Shown: positions 38,217 to 47,754 of the stretch, one piece after another
Layout of the letters: each line of letters opens with the position of its first letter
Position numbering within the stretch: the first letter of the stretch is position 1
NCBI GenBank assembly: GCA_948474755.1
Contig: CAOLHI010000059.1
Span: 930,001-994,000, forward strand
Source of the DNA: Ctenosaura bakeri
Taxonomy: Eukaryota; Chordata; Lepidosauria; Squamata; Iguanidae
Reading direction: 5' to 3'
DNA: 64,000 bases
Made by a program: the position numbers and the translations under genes
Notes under the pieces: model-generated
The model's database searches: none
What the model was told of the DNA's origin: nothing
What the model saw: only the letters and a program-made list of their open reading frames with translations

Positions 38217-38625
38217 TCTAATATATAAAAGTCAATTTTGTTTGTTTGTCTTGAAGGCGAGGACTTCATACAACTGGCTGCCTATGGAGATTCTGTGGAA
38301 TCCTGGGGTTTGCAGTTTAGGGAGGGTCCGTTAGAATTCTCAGCCAGAGAGCTCTTGGCCCTCAGTCAACTGTGTCTGTCTTGAATAAGCTGCTTGCTAT
38401 GGCGATGGGGCCTAGCAGCAAGGAGGAGGGCAGGGCATTCACTGAGGAACCCAACCTCTATATGTTAATAACTCTGAATATAAATTGGATTGGGGAATAT
38501 GGGCAAAAGTTACAGGTACTGAGCAAAGCAGTTTGGGGAATTAAAGACACAGGATCTCAAATCTTTCTAACAAGTATTACCTATGAGAAAATAAAATCCC
38601 AGACAATGCTGGGTATATATGCTAG
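38217..38625 (+). mobile_element. Helitron, copy 2 (TC...CTAG), abutting copy 1
   Basis: Starts TCTAATATATAAAAGTCAAT with no spacer after copy 1 and ends CCCAGACAATGCTGGG TATATATG CTAG, followed by T at 38626. With host A at 37249 the pair occupies an A|T insertion site as expected. It has one internal unit of the type repeated in copy 1, and an interior piece (GTGGAATCCTGGGGTTTGCA) shared with the foldback MITE family. Confidence 0.75.
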
Positions 38626-39562
38626 TTCTTCATAAAAAGCAAATATATTAGCCACATTTGTCCATGGGAGAGTGAAGGGGAAAAAAATATCCTTTACAGT
38701 TCAGTAATATTTTGATTGGTACCAATCAAAAATGTCACAATAGCATGTGCAAGCTTAATCTTATTAAGAGTTCTGTAGAACCTGGAAGCCTCTGTGCTCT
38801 TTTGTGTCACTTTGGTTTGTCCTACCTAATAAAGAGATCATGCACAAAGTATTTTTCAGTGAAAGTGAAAATTGTGACAGAATTTATGTAATTGTCACTA
38901 CCCTCTGGAGTTGCAGGTGGACTCTGCAAAGTTGTAAAGCTGGGCACTTTGAAAAACAAGGCAGTCTAGACCTGTCTGTGTAAACTGATACAAAATAAAG
39001 TTGAAAATTGCTTCACAAACAAAGTAGACATCTACAACTCTTAGTAATGATATTGGCTGGCTTGCCTGCTGTGCCATTCGGAAAATGTGGATTTGTTTAT
39101 TGAATATTGCCTAAGTGCTTTGCTTAGATCAGTGAACCCTTGACAGTTTTGTTTAGTCTACCAGCTCAGTGCTTTTGGCTTTTTTCCTCTTTGGCATAGA
39201 GCTGGCCTTGAAGTGCCTATTTCCTATTAATGATTATATAACCAAAATGGCTGGTTAGATATTACCTACTGTTAATAATACAATCAGACTTCAGATCAAC
39301 CTTTGAAACACCTTCCTCATAAACATTCTTAACTGTATTAGTAAATAAGTATATCCAGCTTGTATTTCACTATCACTATCAATAAAGTATGGGGCCTTGA
39401 ACAAGCAATAACAAAAACTATGGCTGCATTCATATAACAATAAACAAACCTTTCTATTTTGCTTCCCCCTCCAGTTTCTGGAGGAAGGGTGACAAGGAGG
39501 GGGAGGTTAGAATCTTTTACTTCCATTTTGGAATCCCAGTTCAGAAAGATGTCCAGAACTAT

Positions 39563-39652
39563 GGCCATTTCCACACTAGACTGTTATAGTTCTATTATTC
39601 CACTTTCAACATCCTGTGGAATCCTGGGGTTGGCAGTTTAGGGAGGGGCCTC
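39563..39652. mobile_element. Truncated copy of the GGCCATTTCC foldback family
   Basis: GGCCATTTCCACACTAGACT, then TTATTCCACTTTCAACATCC and TGGGGTTGGCAGTTTAGGGA match one arm and the centre of the family. The second arm is absent. Confidence 0.65.
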
Positions 39653-40795
39653 TGTCCAGAAACAGTGTTTAGTCTTAACTACAATTTACTGAAACAAAAT
39701 AATGTCAAACCGTGGTTTATAAAGGCAGCTTGTTTCAATAAACCATTTCTACATCTTGGGTTACGACAATTAACTGAAAACAGACATGAAAGCTTGAGAG
39801 CTCTTTGCAGTGCTCCAGATGTTGCTGGGCTGCAGTCCCCATCAGCACAAGTCAATGGAGAGGAATATTGAAAGTTAAAGTCCAACAACTCTGTTCTAAA
39901 CTCTTTTGGCTTGTGCCTGTCAGGGAGTGATGTGAGGCTAAGCTGTCATTTTCTTCTTCTCCTTCCATCCCAATGGCAACCGTGGGAAGAAAAATACTAT
40001 GTCAGCTTTTGGACTACAGTGGTGTAATTTCTGGCTCTTCTCTGGCTTTCTGAGGAACAATGTCTTGGAAACAAGAGGTCTAGGATTCACTGGATCCTTG
40101 AATCCTCGCCCCCACTTTCCTTCTGTCCCACTGATCACTGTGGAGAAAGACACCATTGCAGTGGAAATATCCCTTGTCAGATAGGGTGGCTTCTCTTCTG
40201 TCTCACCATAGACAGAAAGGAAGATCTGTAGTATTCAGTGGCTTCTCACCAATGCTCCCAAGGGGTTTGCTCTGAGTCTTTTCTTGGGAATGATAGAGAA
40301 TAGATTTGAGATTACATGGTTGAAAAGTAAAATTTCTACTAATATAGACATAATGTCTAAATAGAAAATGCAAATCCTTGAAAGCTAAGGCTCTTCCTTG
40401 CCTGGCCAGATTTCAGTGGGATGCCCTGCAGATAATTGAACAAAAGAAAATGTTCTATGTCGGTTAAATTTGACTACTGCATGATCACTGGGTTCTTTCA
40501 TACTTCAAAGGTGCTTCTGTGTAGGAAAAAGACTGGCTGTGGGTCAGAATGTCCATTGAATCTCAGATATGTCTCATACGGACACACATGCAAGTTTCAC
40601 TGTAGTCGCACAGTGTAGCTTCTCAGCATGTGTTCAGAAATCTCACTGAGCACTCCATGCACTTTCAGTAGTTTTTCCTGCACTGCAAGTACTTCCCATG
40701 TAGAAAAAACATATGTATTGTTCACTGGCACTGAGTCTGAATAGGAAAGTATGCTGAATTAAATCATATTTTCTGCTCCATTGTTTTGTTTACAG

Positions 40796-40887
40796 CCTGC
40801 CCAAAATATGCGCCTTCCTGGAAAGGGAAGTAGGACAGCGATACATAGCTATTTTTCAGTTCCTCCGTTTACATGGCATCACCTCAA
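40796..40887 (+). CDS. BTBD16: BTBD16 exon 12 (residues 415-445)
   Basis: The acceptor TTGTTTACAG ends at 40795 and the donor TCAA|GTAAGT follows 40887. The 92 nt go from phase 2 to phase 1. The peptide LPKICAFLEREVGQRYIAIF leads to QFLRLHGITS, aligning by pattern with the F-L-E-x-E-x-G-x-x-h-x-x-h-F-x-x-L-R segment of GMCL1-type proteins, which places it at the end of the BACK region. Confidence 0.92.
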
Positions 40888-41344
40888 GTAAGTTAACTTT
40901 TTCTTTCAAACCTTTATCAAACATATGATTGGGATCAGTGTTCAGATGCAAACTATGGATGGAACCCTGTATCAGCTTATACTCAACTGAATACTTAACA
41001 AGTATCTTCTCCTGGCCTGGCCTCTCCAGACGTAATGGAAGCATCATTTAACCACACACTGATTGTCAGTTGAATGGATCTCCTTCTCATTATGCAGCTG
41101 ATGCCTGGCAAAGTAGATTGTGAGGTGAGTTATGATCATAGCCATAGTGCCAAAATCGTGAATAAGCAGTCACTGTGAATATTTTGACACTATTGTCACA
41201 ATTGTAACTCACCTCCAACCTGCTTTATTGAGCATCAGCTGCATAGGGAGAAGGAGGGCCATTCTGCTGACTATCAGAGCAAAGTTAAATGATGTTTCCA
41301 TCAGGTTTGGAGGAGTTAAGCAAGGGGAATTTCCTCAGTTAAGT

Positions 41345-41527
41345 ACTTGTTGTTGTGTGCCTTCAACTTGTTTCTGACTTATGGCAACCCTAAGATGAAT
41401 CTATCATAGACTTTTCTGGGATGGGGCTAAGAGTGCATGATGTGCCTCAGGTCACCCAGTGGGTTTCCATGGCCAAGTGGGGAATTGAACCCTAGTCTAA
41501 TACTCCGACGACTACACCACACTGGCC
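41345..41527 (-). repeat. Sauria-type SINE, with Bov-B-like tail
   Basis: The + strand begins with the complement of the tail (TTGTTGTTGTGTGCCTTCAA, then ACTTATGGCAACCCTAAGAT) and ends with the complement of the head (CGACTACACCACACTGGCC). The middle part lacks the AGAGGAAGG segment, an internal deletion. Confidence 0.75.
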
Positions 41528-41770
41528 AAAGCTATAAAGTACAGTATGAAGAATGTTGACTATTGTTCCCAATGTAAAGAGATCTTGTGGCAGCTTTGAG
41601 ACTAGGAGAGAAAGAAGTTTGTAGCATAAGCTTTTGTAGTCAACGAAAGCTTATATTACCAACTTTTTTCTCTCAATTAGTCTCAAAGGTGCTACAAGAT
41701 CCCTTTGTATACTGATCCAGACTAACACTTTTGTTAGTCTACACCTTTGAATTCTATTGCTCCCAATATA

Positions 41771-41831
41771 GATGAGGATGATGATGATGATGATGATGAT
41801 AAAGCATATCTCGTGTGTGTGTGTGTGTGTG
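41771..41831. repeat. (GAT)n and (GT)n microsatellites
   Basis: About ten GAT units, a 12-bp spacer and about nine GT units. Simple repeats, likely polymorphic. Confidence 0.9.
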
Positions 41832-43656
41832 TGCATGTGCATGTGCAGAGAGCTCTTAGAGAAAGAATAGCACACAAACAAACCCACTCAATTCCCTATC
41901 CTCTTTTCCAGGAGCTGATAGTATGTACATGTTATGCATACATATATGAACTGAGTAGGAATTAAAGGTTTAAGTCCTAAACTTTAACATGAGGGTTATC
42001 TACTATTTCTCCCAACACAGATTGTTGTATTATATTATTGAGAGCCATTTTACAAACAATGGCACCTCTACTTTGCATTTTCCTCTCCAGGACTTGATCA
42101 ACACTGTCAAAATTACTAGTTGCCAATTTTCTATTCAGCAGAGAAAAAAAAAATCCTGAAGCAGCTTTCCCCCACATTTCACTGTCTGGAAGTATTCTAA
42201 TACAGCATTTGACAGTCCCATGGACCAAGGATTGTGAGAGTTCTAATAAAACGCACCACTTTGGTGAAGATTGTCCCAAGGTTTTGCTACCTATGTGTTT
42301 CTCACTCTGCTATGTAGTGATTCCTAGGTTGGAACAACAGAAGAGAGTATCATAATGTTGCTTAATGCTATTCTGAACACCTTCTTGGTCCTGCTATAAC
42401 ATTTAAGGATAACTGCTGTGACTATTTTAACATTTATATAGCTCCAGCTTGTGTGAAATGGGCTACTGTGTACTTTCTCTGAGGGCAAGGAGAAAGAAGA
42501 ATAGAAGTGCATTGTCACAAGGTCCTTCAAAGCAACCACATTAAAAATAAATCTTTCCATTCAGCCACTTTCTCACTGCATTTGTGTTGGAATAATAGCT
42601 GCTTTCAAAAGCAGGCCTATGTTACAGTCCCTCCTCTTAGCCCAAAGCAGACCGCAGTGATGTCACACATAGCCATCCTTGGCCATTAAACCAAGGCACA
42701 GACTTTCCTATAAGCAAACAAAAAGGAATTATTTTGCAAGAGAAGCACAAACAAGAGTCAGATTAATTTCTCCCTCATTGTGGTGTGAACATCTCAGAAG
42801 CAAGTTAATGTAAAATTTGGCCAAATGTTGTTAAACCTGATCTGTGGTATTGTGCTTGGCCTGTAGAAACACATCATAGGAAGAAGCACACAAATGCAAA
42901 TTGTGTCAGATCCTGACCTCTAGCAAGTCAAGATCTGTGCCTTGTTGACAAAGGAAAACTCTTTTGACAATGCTGAATTCCAGTAGAGTTACAGTAGAAG
43001 CAGGACTGGGCACTTGGTAGAAAGTATAAAAGAGAGTCAGCTAGCAGTAGTGAACTAATTCAGTGAGTGGTGCTTAGAACTTGGAAATGCTGTTTTTTTT
43101 TGAACTACAGTTCCCAAACCTTTGTACCCGACAGCCAATGGCCAGTCCACTTGAGAGATTCTGGGAGCTGTGAAACAACTTTTCTCGGTGTTCCTGGTGC
43201 TGTAGGGAGATAGGAGTGGCAGGAAAGGATAGATCTGTCCACACAGTAAAATAACTGGGAATCAGTTGATGCAGTGGATTGTGCAATTTCAGACTGTGTG
43301 AGAGCATACAATTAATTTTTTAAAAAGCCTCACAAAAAGAATGGCACAGGAAAAGAAAAGTTCTAGTTCAGCCATCATTCAACTATGCTAGTTTTCTTCT
43401 TGCGTGGAGATGTTTCTCATAGGAATTTTTCAAATGCGATTTATTTAAAATAATATCAATAAAGTAATACATTTTGTTTACAATTTTAAAATTGCAAAGT
43501 GGCTTACAAAGTTTATTTTAAAAATGCAATATGGCCTAAATTTGATTACTAGTCCTCCAACTAGTCCAATCAACAAGAAGTTGGTAGCATAAGCTTTCAT
43601 GGACTTACATCTGCTTCAGTCTATGAAAGTTTATCTACAAACATCTTTTTTTGCTA

Positions 43657-43779
43657 GGCCATTTCCACACTGGACTGTTATAGTACTATTATTCCACTTT
43701 CAAGATCCTATGGAATCCTGGGGTTTGCAGTTTAGGGAGTGGAATAATAGCACTATAACAGTCTAGTGCGGAAATGGCC
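43657..43779. mobile_element. PIF/Harbinger-like MITE with 3-bp CTA duplication
   Basis: The element runs GGCCATTTCCACACTGGACT to AGTCTAGTGCGGAAATGGCC with CTA on both sides (43654-43656 and 43780-43782). A 3-bp TWA/CTA-type duplication with GG..CC termini fits PIF/Harbinger. It is 123 bp with no coding capacity and serves as the best-defined member of the family in this window. Confidence 0.75.
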
Positions 43780-44028
43780 CTAGTCTCAAAGGTGCTGTAA
43801 GATTCCCTTGCTTACCATTCAACAATCCATTCAACAGGTGTATTCTATCGGGAGGTAGATTAAGGCAAGAGAAAGAAACAGTGCCTTTCAAATTCCAGTC
43901 AAGAGCAATTAGTGTTCATTAAAACCTAACACAGAAGCACTCAAAAAACTCTTTGGAAATGAGTTTCCTTTTGCATGTTTACTCAGAAGCAAGTTCCACT
44001 GAGTTCAATGGGACTTACTTCCAATATA

Positions 44029-44152
44029 TTGCTCTTCTCTGGGTTTTCAGCTGCCAAGCTAAGACTAAACTCCTATGCACCTTTCATATATATGTGAAGG
44101 GTGCATAGGAGTTTAGTCTTAGCTTGGCAGCCGAAAACCCAGAGAAGAGCAA
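44029..44152. repeat. Near-perfect 124-bp palindrome
   Basis: Two 62-bp arms meet at 44090/44091. The left arm opens TTGCTCTTCTCTGGGTTTTC and the right arm closes GAAAACCCAGAGAAGAGCAA. By direct comparison 59 of 62 positions pair; in sense RNA two of the three exceptions are G-U pairs and one is A-C. There is essentially no loop. The sequence is preceded by a dispersed repeat piece (AAGTTCCACTGAGTTCAATG). Confidence 0.9.
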
Positions 44153-45757
44153 GGCAAATGTCCTTATGGATAAAGTTCCCATCATTTTACTTTATTTTAT
44201 ATTGTTCTGTCGCCAAAAAATTTCCCAGAATGTCTGACATACAGTGAAAAACAAGACAGTCCTAGCCTGGACGCTTATGATCTAAACAGGCATGATACAA
44301 AAGAGGAAAGACGTCAGGAAAAAAGCAAGGGCTGACAGAATGGCCCTATGTCCCATCTCCCTTGGTTACAAGCCTGCTGGAACAGCTGCTGGTAGAGACA
44401 GTTGAGAGAGGACCTATTGCTTCACATACCCCTCAACATTTCAAAGAAACAAATTGGGACATCTGTGGCAAAAGTTATTAATATGGAGGAACACAAAAAC
44501 TAGGAGAGACCACAGCAGTTTGCTTTTGCCTAAGCCTACTGGGAAGGGCAATATTCCTCCCTTTCTTTCCCTCCCCCTGCTGAGTACACATTATTTTTCA
44601 CACTTTTAACTCAGTTTGCAGTAATTCCAGTAAGCCATGGACACGGAGGGAAGAATGGGAGGAGGAGGAAGAAGAAACTTGGACATTTTAAAAGTGGCTG
44701 AAAAAAATTGGGGTGACTAAGGATTAATCCAGGCTGTCTCTGCCTAATCTGGAGAACTGAAGTATATGCGTTCAGCAGGGATGGTGAAGTGGTCCTGCTT
44801 CAAACCTTTATCTGACTTTCTGGCAACTGATGTGATCTGCCATCGGGTGTTTTGGTCCATTTTACCGCCTTATTCTACTTCATTATGCTATATTTGATTT
44901 GATAAATCTATTTCAGTGCACAATTTGGGACAGATCAACCTATAAAGCTGGCAGAGTGCCACAGTTCAGAAGCATTTAACACAGGAGTGGGGAAGGTACA
45001 GTCCCCAATTGATTTGCTCCACCATCCCAGCACCCCCCAGAACAAAATAAAATAAAATTGCATCATTTTCACCTGGAAATGATCTAAAATGGCACAAAAT
45101 AGTCTCCAAAAGGCAGTATTTTTACTAGATTCTCTCCATGATATTCCCAATTCCCCTCAAGCCCCAAATAAGCCAAAAGTGAAACAAAAATAAGCCCAGA
45201 TATCCCACTGAGGATGTATTGGACATGAAAATTCACCACTGCCCTCAGTATAGCTGTCCACTGCAATATAACATCACTGCACATGGGTCTGGTGCAGTTC
45301 AGTCCTAATGGTGCACCAGGTGCTTATGCATGTCATCCATCATCACATCAAGCCTTATATGGTCCAGCCCTGGTGGCACTTCAAGTGGTTATCCAAGTAA
45401 TTTAACCCCACACCTGGCTTTACGTTTGCATCTCCAAACGTAGTACGAACAGTTCCCATTTAATGATCGCTGATACAGTGAGGGTTTCCTGTGCCACTCC
45501 ATTTGTGGCAGCAGTCTCCAGAAGGAAGTTAGCTGTGGTACATGAGAAATGGGCTCCCATCAAGCTCAGATGGACTGACGAAGGGAAGGGGTTCTCTAGT
45601 TGGCCATGTCAACAGATACCCAAGAGAGGTTGGTGGTGTTTCCTGAGAGAATCACATCTCATGACTCCTTCTTTCCTGTCAAGGAGGAGTTGTGACAGCA
45701 TACAGCTTACAAATCGGCTGGTAAAAGGTGTGTTGTACTTCGATTGCTAGTCTATCA

Positions 45758-45980
45758 GGCCTGTTCACACTACACAATTACAGCACTATGATTCCACTTG
45801 AACTGCCATAGCTGCATCCAGTGGAATCCTGGACTTTGTAGTTTGGTAAGACTTTAGCTCTCTCAGGCTGAGGTTTCTAAATGCCCCTCCCTGAAATGCC
45901 AATCCCAGGATTCCACAAGATGGAACCATAGAAGTTCAAGTGGAATAATAACACTATAACTGTGTGGTTTCATGAGCCCT
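45758..45980. mobile_element. Foldback MITE, longer member of the family
   Basis: CCTGTTCACACTACACAATT and ATTCCACTT on the left pair imperfectly with AAGTGGAATAATAACACTAT and AACTGTGTGGTTTCATGAG on the right. The interior has CCAGTGGAATCCTGG and CCCAGGATTCCAC in inverted orientation. Outer ends are approximate. Confidence 0.6.
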
Positions 45981-46285
45981 TTGGCTTTTGCTCTAAGAAC
46001 TGGGTTTTGTTTCTCTAATTGCATTTATCTCTCAGCTTTCTCAGTTGCGAATTATCTTCCCTCAACAAGATGTGGACTTTATACATCCCAGCAGATATGT
46101 CTGTGTCTTTGTTCTCCAGTATTAACCCTTTTAATGAGCTATTCCTGTTACAATAACAGGAGCAATAATGTGGCCTTCCTCCTCCTCCCCCTTCCCCTCT
46201 TCTTCCTCCCCCCTCCTCCTCCTCCTCCTCTTCTTCTTTCCCAGTTAGCACCAGGATAATGATCCATTTTCTTCTATTCCCAAAG

Positions 46286-46368
46286 GTAAGCATCTGGAAG
46301 AACTATGGGAGATTAACTTCCTTCCTTTGCCCTGGCTGACAAGGATCTTATCTGATCATTACCATGCA
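46286..46368 (+). CDS. BTBD16: BTBD16 exon 13 (residues 446-473)
   Basis: The acceptor TTCCCAAAG ends at 46285 and the donor GCA|GTGAGT follows 46368. The 83 nt run from phase 1 to phase 0. The peptide KHLEELWEINFLPLPWLTRI corresponds to the x-h-x-x-h-x-x-x-x-h-h-P-x-x-W-L element that ends the BACK-associated part in this family. A CTCCTC-rich pyrimidine tract sits about 50-110 bp upstream of the acceptor. Confidence 0.9.
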
Positions 46369-47676
46369 GTGAGTTGGTATGCTTACTACAGCATGCACAT
46401 GGAAAGCTTTAATTCATTTCAGCTTCACTGATTTTTTTTATCTGATAGTTTCATGACACACATACATACACCCCCCACACACATATGTGTGTGTTTGTGT
46501 GAGAATGACTGTATTGAGTTGGGAGTTCTGTTGAAATTGTATCCTCTAACCAGGAAGTTCTGTGTCCAGCACCAAATGTGTTGAAGTTCTTTAGTCATTC
46601 TATGGTAAGAGATTCCTTGCAGATGCTCAGAAATACTCTTTTCCCCTATCACTGTTATATCTAAAGCTAAGCCCTGGTCTGGAGGATATATGATGGAGTT
46701 CAGTGGAGAAGCATTCTGGAAAATAGTAATATAGTTTCGAATATTGCCTAATTAGATAATGTTTATGAATCAAGTTTCTTCCCCATGTTTTGTGGCACAT
46801 TTCGTTGCCTCCTGTATAGTTCTAAATGAAGCCAAAGGGGCCACTTATTTCATATATTTCATATCTATTGTATTTCACAGAAGACAGCTGTGTTGATTTC
46901 TTTCAGCAAAGCTAACTGTCAACAGATTGCTGCTGGATTCTTTGCTGTTTGATAACAAAGCTGGGTTTTTGTTTTGTTTTTAGAAAGGTATTCTGCTAGT
47001 TAGATATAATTCAGCACAAACAGTAAATTTGTTTCCATTGGGCAGCATGAGAGTGTTGTTTCCATGGGATCTAGAAGAGAATTGTCCTCTTGTGAAGCAT
47101 TTTTTTAAAAATTCAAATCGTGTATAATGCAGTCAGTGTGCATGGTACTTTATAAGTGGAGTACATAGAACCATGTAACCACCCAACTCAGTCTAGAAAT
47201 TAGTCAAGGTTGGGGAAGAGATGCATTTGATAGGTAGGTCCCTCAAGAACAAGTCATTGACTGTTCTTCCAAGACTACACTTCTCCTTCCTGAAGCTGAT
47301 GCGGGAAAATTGTGTCTAAACAGAAATGGTAATAACCCACATCAACTGATGGATTCTTTTTGTGGTATAATCACCACAGAACTAAGATAAAGTAGGATTT
47401 TACTAAATTAGGAGGAATCAGTTCTCCTGGTCTTTCTGAAGCACATGTGTCATGTTATGAACCAGAATCAGACATGCAAGATAGAAAGAGCCATTAATAA
47501 CTCAAATTGCTATAGAGAAAACTTGTGATATTATGCAGTACTGTTATGAGGACTGGCACGTGCCTGACAGAGAGGCCAAAGAATAGCATTGTGCCTCCTG
47601 TTTCATTGAAATCTATCTTTCATTGAAGAAGACTGGAGAATTCTACATGAGGGATAATATTTTCCTTGCCTTTCAG
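46369..47676. other. Intron 13: unassigned
   Basis: AT-rich intron sequence with a short CA/GT-rich patch near 46456-46502. I see no repeat with clear boundaries and no extra exon. Confidence 0.4.
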
Positions 47677-47754
47677 CTAGAGAATGGTGGTGACATGGCA
47701 TTTCAGAGAGACTTTAACACTCAGGCGGTGAGATTTGGCTTGGTGCTTACACAG
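47677..47754 (+). CDS. BTBD16: BTBD16 exon 14 (residues 474-499)
   Basis: The acceptor GCCTTTCAG ends at 47676 and the donor ACACAG|GTAACT follows 47754. It has exactly 26 codons, phase 0 to 0. The peptide LENGGDMAFQRDFNTQAVRF then GLVLTQ begins the C-terminal domain; the R-x-G-x-x-h pattern resembles the beta-rich C-terminal half of GMCL1-like proteins. As a symmetric exon it could be skipped without a frameshift. Confidence 0.9.

Larger units (their letters stand above)
40888..46285. other. Intron 12: palindrome, MITEs, SINE
   Basis: Holds a minus-strand Sauria SINE (41345-41527), GAT and GT microsatellites (41771-41831), a Harbinger-like MITE (43657-43779), the near-perfect palindrome at 44029-44152 and a larger foldback (45758-45980). 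A GAACTACAGTTCCC fragment at about 43100 belongs to a dispersed family. The rest is unassigned. Confidence 0.5.

Noticed and set aside
37250..38625. CRISPR-like or host minisatellite array
   Set aside because: The repeats are long, imperfect, without uniform spacers and lie inside Helitron termini.
46040..46101. Possible exon after the CTCTCAG acceptor (TTCCCTCAACAAG...)
   Set aside because: It has an AG and a short open frame but no donor, and it breaks the phase between exons 12 and 13.
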